From Plantago major (taxonomy: Eukaryota > Streptophyta > Magnoliopsida > Lamiales > Plantaginaceae): a stretch of DNA of 64,000 bases. Below, piece after piece: positions 53,078 to 64,000 of this stretch (position 1 is its first letter; each line of letters starts with the position of its first letter). Under the pieces are notes generated by a model, which made no database searches, had not been told where the DNA came from, and saw nothing but the letters and a program-made list of their open reading frames with translations. The stretch covers positions 17,550,765 to 17,614,764 of the forward strand of contig CM048840.1 in assembly GCA_026545765.1 (NCBI GenBank), in the 5' to 3' direction. The position numbers and the translations under genes were made by a program.

Positions 53078-55360
53078 ATGTCTCTGAGTGATGCACCCAT
53101 TCTCAAACCAGAGAATTACGAGAAATGAAAAAAATAACATGTGCTCCACCTTGAAGCCATAAGTGACGAAATGATCGAAGTGATAAAGAATGGCCCAATA
53201 GTCATTCAACAACTCAAACAAGTCATGGAGGTTTCTAATGGTAGAGACAGAGATCAAAGCGAAGGATCTTCACAAACCGATGCGTCAACAAGTGGGAGAT
53301 CTACTAGTCAAGTTATTTACGAACTAAAGCCTAGAGAACTCTGGACATCGGAAGATGCCAAGAGGAATCGTCTGGATGGTCAAGCTCGTAATATCATCAT
53401 CAGATCGACACCTGAGCACATACAGTGTAAACTGTGGGGTGCTAAAATGGCGAAAGTTGCTCGCAACCGATTGAAGAAATCAGGCTGAACCGAAAACCAA
53501 AGAAAACAAGTTCGAAGTTCTCAAGTTGAAATTTCAAAATTTCAAACAAGGACCCACTGAAACTCTGGAAGAACTTGATTTCAGATTTACCACTCTCATG
53601 AGTGATATGGCAGCACTTGGGGAAAGCAACAGATACTCCCAGTCAGAAAAGATTAAGACTATTGTTAGAAGTCATAACCACAACTGGGAGCATACCAAAT
53701 TCTTTTATTTTAACCAAGGAATGCCAAATATCACTCCAGTGGAACTCTTCTCACATCTTGCTACGGTAGATTATGAGACAACACAAAGAGAACAAACAAC
53801 TGAAAAGTTGCAGAATGTTGCTCTAGTTGCTCAAGGAACTTCTGAAAAGAAGAAAAGCAAGGAAGAGACTGAGGATGCTCTTGCTGCAAAGCAAATGAGC
53901 AAATATGTCAGTCGAGAAATTGAGAGAAGAAAAGCCAAAGAGAAGTCAAAAGCATCTAGCTCAAACTATCACCAAGACAAAATATGCAAAGCTCATTGAA
54001 CAAGCCATTTCGTAAAGCATCATGTACTGAGGAAGCAGAAATTGGAAACGATATCTGTTTCTATTGTCAGAAACCTGGTCACTTCAAGAAGGATTGTCCT
54101 GCCTTCAACAAACTAAGGACAGGTGACAAGAAAGATAGAAGAATCTTCAAGAGAAGCCAGAAAGCTTTGTTAACTGAAGAAAGAAAGAAAATCCAAATTC
54201 AACTGGATGCTCTAGACGTTGAGATGATTCAAGATGACAATTCAGATGACTCAACCTTACCATCACCAGAATTATGTGGAGTTACTCATGATATAATCGA
54301 CTTCGGCCTCAAGAAGAATGAAATGTGTGGAGTTGCTGAAATTGACGGTCCAGACATCTCTAACATAGAAATCTGTCTTATGGCTGATGAGGTAACACAT
54401 ACTTCTTGTTATACTTATGAAAGTGATGAAGAAGAAATAAAAGATCTAGAAAATCTCAGGAAAGAACTTGACATCTATGAAAGAGAATCTCTAATGATCC
54501 GAGCTAGAGCCGAAAATCTTGAAGAAGAAAAGAATTCTCTTGCAAAGGAAAATTCTCAATTAGTTAAGGTATCTGAGAAAAAGGATGCTGAAAATGCATT
54601 TCTCAAAGCTCAGATATCTGAGACTGAAAAGTCACATAAAGAAGCAATGGTTGAATTACGAAAGAAATATGAAGATCTTCTTTCTGAGAACAAGGAACCC
54701 AAGAAGAAAGAATTATCTTTTCAATCTTATGCCAAAGCTAGTGACACTCTTACTGAAGTACATTCTTACCTAAGAGATCCTTCAGAAAAGAAAGGACTTG
54801 CAATGAATACGCATGATTGTTCTATCACTCTGAATAAGAGTAAGGAAAGAAGAACATTTGTAAGTACTCAGCAAGATGGTTCCCATGCAATCTATAGTAT
54901 CGGTGAGAAGACGAAGATTGTTGACAAAGGAAAGGCAGTTGCGACTAAACCTTTGTGGGAAAAACAAGTCAAAAACAAAACTGTTGGGCACGTCTCTGAA
55001 AAGAAACACAACACTGAAAAGTGTAAACACCCACAGTGCTATGTCTCTCAAAAGGGTAGAATTGCAGGAACGGGCAAATTCTCCCATGTCACTTTTTCTG
55101 GAAAGAAATTGGACCAACCAGAGACTAGCAAAGCTGCTGAGAAAAGATCTCAGATAGCTTCAAGTGCTCGAAACGGTATTGGCTATAAAGGCATCGGGAA
55201 ACGACTTGCTCATGAATACAAACAGGAGCAAGAACGATGGCTAAAGGCTAGAATTGCTCAAAGCAATTATCAGAAGTGGAAGTTAAATCGAGCCACTGAA
55301 AATCTGAATGCCAGGGCTAGAAGAAATCTGGCAAGGAAAGCTAAGTTTGCTAAAAAGTAA
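53078..55360 (+). pseudogene. Gag and coiled-coil extension of copia copy 2
   Basis: Starts MSLSDAPILKPENYE and carries the zinc knuckle CFYCQKPGHFKKDC near 54055. The Glu/Lys-rich coiled coil (NLRKELDIYERESLMIRARA) and the basic tail NARARRNLARKAKFAKK near 55350 follow. Same layout as 41953-44455. Confidence 0.8.
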
Positions 55361-55594
55361 ACTCAGAAACCTGATAGGTATCTGAAAGCACCAAATGGAG
55401 CACCTAGGAACACACCAAGGAAGAAAATAATTCTCAATAAAGATAATCATTCAATTAGAATTCCTCCTTATGTTCCTTTCAGACAAAAGAATGTTCCAAG
55501 AAAATTCATTCAAAAATGGATTCCTACTGGAAGATTGTTTAGTCCTGATGGTTCCAATTGTAAATTGAGAACCTAATCTCCTATTTCCTGTTGT

Positions 55595-56955
55595 GTGCAG
55601 AATGCTTCCTGGACTAAAGCACAATGGCTATTTGATAGTGGATGCGGAAAGTACATGACAGGAGACAAAGCAAATCTGGTCGATTACAAAGCTTGCAACA
55701 CAGGACCAGATATCAGATTTGCTGGAGGAGAATTAAATCCCTCTCTGGGATTTGGCAACGTCAAATTGGGAACATTAACAATCACTGACGTATTACATGT
55801 TAAGGATTTGAAATATAATCTATTTAGCATGAGCTAGTTTGCAGACAAGGGTTTCACTATAAAATTCAAAGCAAAATACTGCAAACTAATTGACAATGAG
55901 TCAAAGCAGACAGTCTTGGTTGCTCGACGGAAAGGCAGTCTTTATGTTGCCGATTGGGCATCTGCCACAACTGAAGAATGTCTCATGGTGAGTCAATCTG
56001 GTCACACAGAAGAGCACTGGTTATGGCACAAAAGAATGAGTCACTTGAACTTCAAAACTCTGAACAAACTTGCCAAGAAAGAGTTAGTGGTTGGCCTTCC
56101 TGAACATCTTCGTAAAGGATGGTATCTGCTCGTCAGATGGGGAAACAATCTAAGATCTCTTTCAAGTCCAAAATCAGACACTCTAGTGTTAGACCACTGC
56201 AACTATTACACATGGATCTTTTTGAATCATCTGTAACTAGTTATGTAGGAAAGAAGTATGGTCTGGTTGTTGTAGATGACTTCTCAAGATTCACTTGGGT
56301 TGTCTTTCTGAAACACAAATTTGATGCCAGGGTGGAGATACCAAACTTGCTGAAAAAGCTTGAAGTCATGAAAAATGACAAGGTATCTGCAATCGTATGC
56401 ACCATGGTATCGAGTTTGTCAACCAAGACATAAAAGAGTTTTGTACTAAAGGTATACAACACCAACTTTCCTCTGTAAGAACACCTCAACAAAATGGTGT
56501 TGCGTAAAGGAAAACAGAACCCTTAAAGAAGGCGCAAGGACGATGCTAATATTAATGAAATAAGTGAAATTTATTGGGTTGAAGCTGTAAACACAGCTTG
56601 CTACACTCAGAACAGATGCTTGATAAACAAACACCATGACAAGACCCCTTATGAAATCTTGGTTGATAGACCCCCTAATATCAAACATCTGAGAGTATTT
56701 GGTTGTAAATGTTTTGTTCTAAACAATGGGAAAGATTATCTGAGAACATTTCAACCAAACGCAGATGAAGGTGTATTTCTTGGTTATTCCACGAATAGCA
56801 AAGCCTACAGAATTTACAACAAAAGAACAAAGAAAATTGAAGAATCAGTTCATGTTGTATTCTATGAAGGAAGTAAGAAAACACCTCCTAATGATGAACT
56901 CTCAGAAAGGTTCAAAGAACTATTGCTGAGGGATTCTGAAGAAGAATCCTCATAA
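55595..56955 (+). pseudogene. Protease and integrase region of copia copy 2
   Basis: Protease motif in WLFDSGCGKYMTGDK; pre-integrase segment KRMSHLNFKTLNKLAKKELV; integrase blocks LLHMDLFESSVTSY and VVDDFSRFTWVVF; then LRVFGCKCFVLNNGKDYLRT. Standard Ty1/copia order. Confidence 0.82.
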
Positions 56956-56970
56956 AGGAGAAATATCATT

Positions 56971-58910
56971 ATGGAAAGTGAGGATGACTCTGACGTAGAA
57001 AAGCATGAAGTGCCTAGTAACAACAAGATGACTCACAAACATGATGAAGAATTTCCTATGAAACTTCCAGAAATGGAAACTGAAGATGTTCATCATGAAG
57101 CTATCTCTGGAAACAATCTCTCTGAAAGACAGGTTCCAGATAGCTCAAACACTGAGCAAGTGTCAGACATTAATTGCCCTTCTGAGGAGCAAAATCCTAG
57201 TGATTCACATTCAAATCATTTGGATATTGATCCTACTAGCACTAAACCTATGATGAGATGGATCAAGGATCATCCTGCAAAAGATGTGATTGGACCAATT
57301 AATCTAGGTGTTAGGACTAGGGGAGCAATAGCTGAAAATGCTAATTCTCTCTTTGGATGTTTCATCTCAAATATTGAACCTAAAAATATAGAAGAAGCAT
57401 TAGGAGACCAAGACTGGATCTCTGCAATGCAAGAAGAGTTGGATCAATTTGAGAGAAACAAAGTCTGGAAACTAGTTCCATTTGTAGAAGGAATATCTGT
57501 GATTGGAACTAAATGGGTTTTCAGAAACAAAATGAATGAATCTGGTGAAATAACCAGAAACAAAGCAAGATTGGTTGCCAAGGGATTTACCTGCATCAAG
57601 GCTTTGATTTTGATGAGTCATATGCACCAGTTGCCAGATTGGATGCAATAAGACTCTTTCTAGCCTTTGCAGCTCATAAAGATTTTAAAGTTTATCAGAT
57701 GGATGTCAAAAGTGCATTCTTGAACGGTTAACTTGCAGAAGAAGTTTATGTTGAGCAACCACCGGGCTTTGAAGTTTCCTCAGAAAGTAGAATGGTCTAT
57801 AAACTATAGAAAGCTCTGTATGGACTGAAACAGGCTCCAAGAGCATGGTATGACACTTTTGCCAAATACCTTCTGGAAAGTGGTTTCAAGAAAGGTAAAG
57901 TTGATAAAACTTTATTTACCTTAAATCATGACGGGAAACTACTCTTAGTTCAAGTATATGTTGATGACATCATATTTGGATCTAAGGACAAGCAACTTTG
58001 TAATGACTTTGCAAATCTCATGAAAAGCAAGTTTGAGATGAGCATGATGGGAGAAATGAATTATTTTCTAGGATTGCAAGTCAAGCAACTCAATGATGGA
58101 ATATTCATTAGTCAAACAAAGTATGCAAAAGATAGGCTCACAAATTTCAATCTTAAGCCTTCTGAAAAGAATGCTAAGATACCTATGAGCATTGGAACCA
58201 AAATGACCTATACTGAATCAGATAAGAGTGTGGAAGAACATAAGTATAGGAAATTGATAGGTTCACTACTTTACCTCACTACAAGTAGACCTGATATTCA
58301 ATACGCCGTTGGAGTGTGTACTAGATTTCAGACAAATCCGATGCAAACACACTACAACGTTGCTATGAAAATATTAAGGTATGTAAAAGGTACAGTAGAT
58401 GTAGGATTGTGGTATCCTAAAGAAAGAGGATTGAGTTTAGCTGGGTACTCAGACGCTGATTATGCTGGATCACTGCTAGATAGGAAAAGCACCTCAAGAA
58501 CTTGTCAGTTTCTGGGTACTAGACTTATCTCGTGGTTTAGCAAGAAGCAAAACTCAATTGCAACTTCTACCACAGAGGCTAAATATATTGCTGCTGGTTG
58601 TTGTGCAACACAAATTCTGTGGATACAACAACAACTTAAAGACTATAGACTCGATGAGAAGAAAACTCCCATTTTCTATGACAACACAAGTGCTATTGCG
58701 ATTACACAGAATCCTAAATTTCATGCCAGAACAAAGCATATTGATGTTAGACATCACTTCATCAGAGACCATGTTGAAAAAGGCAATATAGAGATACTCA
58801 AGATTGGCACTGAAGACCAACTTGCAGATATCTTCACTAAGCCACTACAAGAAAGTAGATTCTTAGCCTTAAGACATAGTCTTGGACTAATGGAACTACC
58901 AATGAACTGA
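56971..58910 (+). pseudogene. Reverse transcriptase and RNase H region of copia copy 2
   Basis: [20 protein letters not shown], the [11 protein letters not shown] block, [10 protein letters not shown] near 57960, and RNase H with DRKSTSRTCQFLG, WFSKKQNSIATSTTEA and KHIDVRHHFIRDHVE. It ends at 58910, the same point as in copy 1. Confidence 0.85.
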
Positions 58911-59040
58911 AAGAGAAGAGGTATCTGGAATAGGCATCCAGAGAAGAGGTATCTGGAACGGGCATCCAGAGAAGAGGTATCTGGAACGGGTATCCAGAGA
59001 AGAGAAAAGAGAAATCTGGAACGGGTATCCAGAAGTCAAA
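58911..59040 (+). repeat. 28-bp tandem repeats after the pol region, copy 2
   Basis: Four to five units of gaagaggtatctggaacggg and tatccagaga, each holding the inverted pair TCTGGA...TCCAGA. They start right after the RNase H stop, as in copy 1 (38400-38525). Confidence 0.8.
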
Positions 59041-59724
59041 AAGGCTAAAGAGCAAAAGATGACTTAAGAACTCGAGACGGAACTCGGATATCCGAATCAC
59101 TCTATAAACGGGAACACAAAGAGAATAGTACAACTATCTGCGATAACTACTCTTGAAATTCGCATTATTTCTATCTTGATGAAAACTTGGAAAAATCCTA
59201 AGTATAAGATGATTCAGATGCAAAAGGTTCTTGGTCATACAAAAACGTGATTCAGATAGCTATTAGCCAAAATTCATTAAATGGGCACAATTACACTTGT
59301 TGATTGTGATCATTGCTGAAGAAGCAATGGTGACCCTTGATGAAATTAAGCGATTGATCTATACGGTGGAAATTAATTCACAGTAAATAGTGGACTGTAA
59401 AAATTCTGACAAGGCCCACTTTGCATTTAATGCCGAACTAGCTTTTGCTCACACCTGCTTGCAAATCACAGATACGTACACACAAAATTAATTTGTATGT
59501 ATATGTCTGTTGAAATTCTATTTCTATATATATAGGATTTTGGCATAGGAAATCACTTTTGCCTAATCCAAAAACTCATCTTGCACAAAAATAGCAAAAC
59601 CTTCTCTTGATTCTCTGCAAACCTTCTACAATCTCTGCAAATCAAGATTAAGTTTTTCTGCAAAGAATTACTGAATCAAATCTCTTTCAAACACCAATTT
59701 CAAATCCCTACACTATATAAAGAG

Positions 59725-62700
59725 ATGGCCCCTAAAAGTTCAACCACACTGAAATCTCAATCCTCCACTGGTACTGCTGAAAAGCAAGCACCAGAGTTGG
59801 TTATTGTGAACAACCGACTAGTAGGAGATTTTAATCCTGACCATTGGACTTCAAATCACATAATGATTTGGGGTGGTGCCATGGTTGAGGAATACCTCAC
59901 GGCTGCAATAGAAAACCAAGCTGACAGAAAGCTAATTCTTGACATGCTTGAAAAGGCACAAATCAAGGGTTTTCTATCTCGCGTCCTAGTGGAATTTCAT
60001 CACCGATGTGTTGGAATTCTACAACAACTCTGGATAATTTCTGTGTTTCAAGGCACTTAAATAGTGTCATCAAAACCTCGATCAAGGAAAGGAAATCCTT
60101 CTGGACTTAACAACTTTCTGTAAGTTGTTTGAGTTTCAAAATCTTGGAAAGGATTTTGAAATAAACACCAAGGATGATGATCTCCTTGAAGGTGTTAACA
60201 AATTGTACAGTGATGTGTGTGATCTTGAAAAATCAGATACACCCACTGAGTTCAAGCTTGCTGACATCCGAACCAGACATCTGATGGTTCACTGGGATGT
60301 ATTGGCTTGCATTCTTCACAGATGCTTTGATGGTCTACAAGGGGGTGCTGACCAGATAAGCCAAGAACGATGGATCATGATGTTCTTGTTGAATCAACAA
60401 GATAAAAGGCTGGAAAACCCTTTTAACTGGGGAAAGTACGCCTTCATGAAGTTTGTGAAGAAGATTCAAGGCTTCGAGCCTAAGATTGCCAAAGGACTAG
60501 CTGAGCCAAAGGCCACAGTAGGCTATGGTCTGAAGATATGCTACTTGCTGGAGAAGCTTGGCATTAAGCTCAGAGAGACGGCTGAAATAGCCAACAGTAA
60601 CCTACTCTACAAATATGAGTATACAAACTTGATGAAAAAGGTTACTGGGTCTCAGAAAGGTTCTAAGAAGCGAAAGTCTGAAAAGGTATCTGAAGAAAAG
60701 GTTGCGACCAAGAAGCCCAGAACTTCAAGAAAGAAGTCTGCCGCAAATCGAAGACACACCCAAAGAGGTTGTCGATTCTCGATATCTACGTGCCTTGCCG
60801 ATGAACCGATAAAGGCGATCAACTCATCAATGCTGCAAAAGAATCATCAACTACTGCACAAGTAGACTCAGCAAGAGAAAGTGCGTTCAGAAATGTTGTG
60901 ACTAATGCAGAATGCCTTGCTGATGAACTCATAAATGCTGCCAAAAGTGGTGAAAAACACCAAGCCCTATCTACAGAAATCGCAGGAGTAATGGACCAAT
61001 CAGTTCCCAATGCTGATGAGAGCTCTGACGATGAAGATGATGAACTAGTCATCTCTCAAGTCCTAGAAAGAGCAAAGAGGGCTAAGGTTACTGAAATAGT
61101 AACTGGTGAAAAGGTATCTGAAAAAGAACCTACACCACAGGTTGCTGAACAAGCACCTATAGCAAAGGTTGTTGGTACAAATACTTCATCAGGGAACGTT
61201 TCTTATGCACAACTTCAAGAAGCCCTGATGAGTGGTAATTTAGTGCTGGCAGATGCTGATGAAAATGCCACATCTAAAAATCTGGAAGAACATTCTACTG
61301 ACCAATCCTCTGCTTCCAGACAACCACAACAACCACAAACACAACAACCACAACAGCCACAAGTGGTTGATGAAATGGTAAATGAACTCCATTTTGAATT
61401 ACCAGCAATGCAGTATGCTGAAGAAAATCCTGCAAAAGAGCAGGTTCCCCAACTTAATGAGAGGAATCAAACTGAGATATCTACTCAGAATGATCAACCA
61501 GGGGAGGTAACTGAGTTGCATACTCAGGAAGGTGTGAAGTACCTGAAACTTCAAACAAAGAAGAAATACTGGAACAAGAAAACCAATGTATAGAAAGGTC
61601 ACAAGTTTCAGAGACCAATCAGCCTGACATGGATCAGGTAGTTGAATGGTTTAACTCTTATCTTGTGCAAATTTTATGCTTGTACATCTTGTTATTTATA
61701 GAAATTCTTTGTTACAGGCTGAGTTAGAAACACAAGGACAAGAGGAAGCTGGAAAGCTTGCCTCAAGAACTGAGAAAGAGATCTCATCAACCTCACCTCT
61801 TAAGAAATCTGAGCCTGTCCTACAGGCTCCAACTGAGAAAGAGGAAGATAAGGCAGAAATGCCAGAAGAAAACCCAGAAACCAACAAGGTTTCTGAAGAA
61901 CAGATCATTGAGCCTTCCAGTATGAAGGCTCACTCAGAAGTAGAAGTGCAAGGGGACAGAGTTGCGACATCCCCTGCACCTATGGAAACTGATGAGGCAT
62001 CAAGGCCTTCATCACAAGAAAAGATTCCAGAGACTGCACAAGTCTCTGAGAGACAAATATCTGAGCCTCCCATGGAGGTTCAAGAAAGAAAGGTTGATGA
62101 GGACCAGACTTCCAAGTCTCCGCCTCACAACAAGATATCTGAGACACCAATTGTCTCAGTAGCACAAGTCTCTGAGCCTGAAGTACTTACTCAGGCTCAA
62201 ACAAGTGCAAAGCAGGCTCCCAATGATGAGAAAAGGGACCTACTTCCCTTCTTCAAAGCTCACACCCTGCCAAAGCATATTCAATGCTTCAAGAAATGGC
62301 AAAGGTTAAGGTGCTCTGATCTCTCTGAAATATTGAGAATCATAGATCAACCAAACAGACGAGCACGAGCTCTTGACTTGGAGACATATATCCATGCAAT
62401 GTTCCCTACCGAGCAAGACATACGATGCGACTTTATTGCATAAGGATTTCTCCAGAGAAGTGGCGCACAGTTTGATACAAGCCTTTGAACAGGCAGATGG
62501 TCAGACAAGATTACAGATGGCATTCAAGCCAGTTCTGCCCCAAACTCTGCAATTTATACCTTCTGAACAAGAAGAGGTTAATAGGCAGAAGATCACTATT
62601 CCTGAAGTGATCAATCTTGTATCTGAAGATGATGAGGAGGAAGAGATAAACGAAAATGACTTCGATGAACCTCCCACTGACCATCACCAAAAGGATGACA

Positions 62701-63900
62701 TAGACAAAAAGGATGATGATGATGCCCCTGCACCCAGGGACCAGAGGAATTTCGCTAAGGAATAATACCTCAGCTGCTGAAAAGTACACTGAGAAGACTT
62801 CACAGAAATCTCCGTATCCATCTCCTCAGAAATCTACTCATCCATCTTCCCAACACCCAGTTACTACTGAACAAGTAGTTGAGCTTTCTGAAGAAACCAA
62901 TCAGAAAATATTAAACACTCAAACCAGAACTGCTCAACTCAAACAACTATTGGAAGAAGAACAACAGCTCCATCTTCAACTGGAAGATCAAATAGCTAGA
63001 TCCAGAGACAAGCTTGATCAACTACAAGATCAATACTTACAAGAAATGATTGCTTACTCTGAGGTTATAGAGCTACAGGATGCTGTGAATGCCATCACCA
63101 AAGAACTCGATACTGAAGAAGTATCTGAAGTCAAGCATGATGCTAAGGCTGCATCATCTTCAAAGAAGTACCATCCTCCTCCCAGAAAGGGAAGAAACCA
63201 ATCTCTGAGATGGTTGCTGGACTCGATACAATCGATGAGAATGTCCAAGAGGATGAAGATCACTGGGCTGATTACTCAGATGATGAAGAAGACAAGACTT
63301 TGGCAGAGCACCGCAATGAACATCTAGCGGTCTCTCACTTAAAAAGGAAGCTGATTGCTCCTGCAATATTCAGCAAACTGCCAAATGTCCACTCCCATGA
63401 ATACATGAACAGATACCAAGTACTGGATCATCTGAAAAAGGAGATGTCTTCACAAAACAAGGAAGTAATTGCCTCCGTCCCCTCTAAAATGAAAAAGTTC
63501 ACTGAGCTCATCACTCAGAGAACAACTAGCATAGTCATTGCTCAGAAAGATCTGGGAATGATAAGGGACGATGATGCGTCTTTAGCTTAAAAAGCTTTCC
63601 AAGAGGCAAGTTACACTGCTGGAAAAGCAGATGCCATCCTAGGCCCATTGGCATAGCTCACTGATAAGGACAATGGACTTATCAAGCAAAATCAGGAGCT
63701 CAAAGCCGAACTTCAGAAGTTGGTCACTGCCTATAATTATTTACAAGGGCATTTTAACTCTCTCTCAGATTCTTTTATGAGACTGAGTCAGCCAACAATG
63801 ACTAAGGGGGGAAAGAGTGTACAAATCTGGACCTCAAAGTCAGGGGGAATGGGAAGAAGGAGAAGAAAACAAGAAGAAATCTGAGTCAAAGCGGCTCAGA
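59725..63900 (+). pseudogene. Extra coding region after RNase H in copia copy 2
   Basis: Begins at 59725 with MAPKSSTTLKSQ and a domain with NPDHWTSNHIMIWGGAMVEE. A 246-residue open stretch follows (60125-60865; ...RWIMMFLLNQQDKRLENPF, ENPFNWGKYAFMKF). Then come a basic cluster (KKRKSEKVSEEKVATKKPR), Gln/Pro-rich and acidic segments with VSE-type repeats (61676-62443), and a coiled coil (TRTAQLKQLLEEEQQLHLQL near 62925). The segments correspond one by one to those of 32257-37961. No known enzyme or fusion-protein motif is recognised. It is a broken fossil, but amino-acid similarity to copy 1 is high across all segments. Confidence 0.6.
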
Positions 63901-64000
63901 GAGGAAGAAGAAACATGAAAACTTCCCAGCCACCACTCAGAATCAATGAACCCTCCTCAAGCCAAGCTGCTTTGCAAATAGTAGCTGCTTCCCAGAAACC

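Larger units (their letters stand above)
51284..64000 (+). mobile_element. Giant Ty1/copia LTR retrotransposon (copy 2), runs off the window
   Basis: Same family as 30215-46174 but in the opposite orientation: 5' LTR 51284-52960, primer site, gag, coiled-coil extension, protease, integrase, RT, RNase H, 28-bp repeats and the extra coding region. The last bases correspond to about 33290 of copy 1, so roughly 3 kb, including the 3' LTR, should lie beyond the right edge. The left flanking bases are ATTTT (51279-51283). It is broken, with on the order of ten or more disruptions. Its LTR differs from those of copy 1 clearly more than they differ from each other, so it belongs to an older or different sublineage. 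Confidence 0.88.

Noticed and set aside
30215-64000. The two copia elements as one compound element
   Set aside because: They have independent 5' LTRs, opposite orientations and unrelated flanks (CCATT for one, ATTTT for the other), and are separated by LINE, MITE and promoter sequence.
1-64000. CRISPR arrays, bacterial operons, rRNA or clear tRNA genes
   Set aside because: None seen. The window is plant nuclear DNA, and the tandem repeats present have no spacer structure.

Overview
This is nuclear DNA of a flowering plant, almost certainly a eudicot. It is AT-rich and gene-poor. It has spliced genes with GT-AG introns, Ty1/copia retrotransposons of Sirevirus-like layout primed by initiator tRNA-Met, MuDR-type and PIF/Harbinger DNA transposons, Stowaway MITEs and L1-type LINEs. 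The species cannot be named from the sequence. Only one host gene looks intact: a four-exon short-chain reductase of the dihydroflavonol 4-reductase / vestitone reductase family (8696-10619, + strand). A second host gene, a SASA-domain acetyl-esterase of the At4g34215 type (22687-23664, - strand), is recognisable but damaged. Relics of F-box/KIB (DUF295) genes and an orphan exon lie near the left edge.

Layout. 1-6.0 kb: LINE and KIB relics, a hAT-like MITE, one copy of a Mutator-type MITE and an orphan coding exon. 6.5-8.5 kb: a second copy of that MITE, split by a solo LTR; both insertions have exact target-site duplications (10 bp and 5 bp). 8.7-10.6 kb: the reductase gene. 11.3-11.6 kb: a stray piece of the esterase gene. 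11.9-15.8 kb: a PIF/Harbinger element with a damaged transposase and an open Myb-like gene, flanked by TAA. 16.2-22.5 kb: a complete MuDR-type element with near-identical ~190-bp TIRs and a 9-bp duplication. It carries a decayed transposase and a convergent GRF-zinc-finger gene separated by a self-complementary minisatellite. 22.7-24.6 kb: the esterase gene, its promoter and a Stowaway MITE.

25.8-46.6 kb: remains of a second Mutator-type unit in which a MULE transposase runs into an OTU cysteine-protease domain. A plant mobile domain (PMD) gene lies tail-to-tail with it. The PMD gene is split by a 16-kb copia-type LTR element (30215-46174, - strand, 5-bp duplication). 46.6-50.4 kb: a second copy of the esterase promoter, itself split by a long-TIR Mutator-type element and by a 5'-truncated LINE with a 21-bp duplication. 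The promoter at 23.6-24.0 kb acts as the empty-site control for both insertions. 51.3 kb to the right edge: a second, older copy of the same giant copia family in the opposite orientation, running out of the window.

The most unusual items are these: (i) the ~16-kb copia family with ~6 kb of extra coding sequence between RNase H and the 3' LTR, kept in two diverged copies; (ii) the transposase-OTU reading frame with its convergent PMD gene; (iii) the MuDR-like element with a GRF-finger/coiled-coil/membrane-tail second gene; and (iv) GC-rich perfect palindromes inside a solo LTR. All assignments come from reading motifs and aligning repeats by eye; no database search was run.
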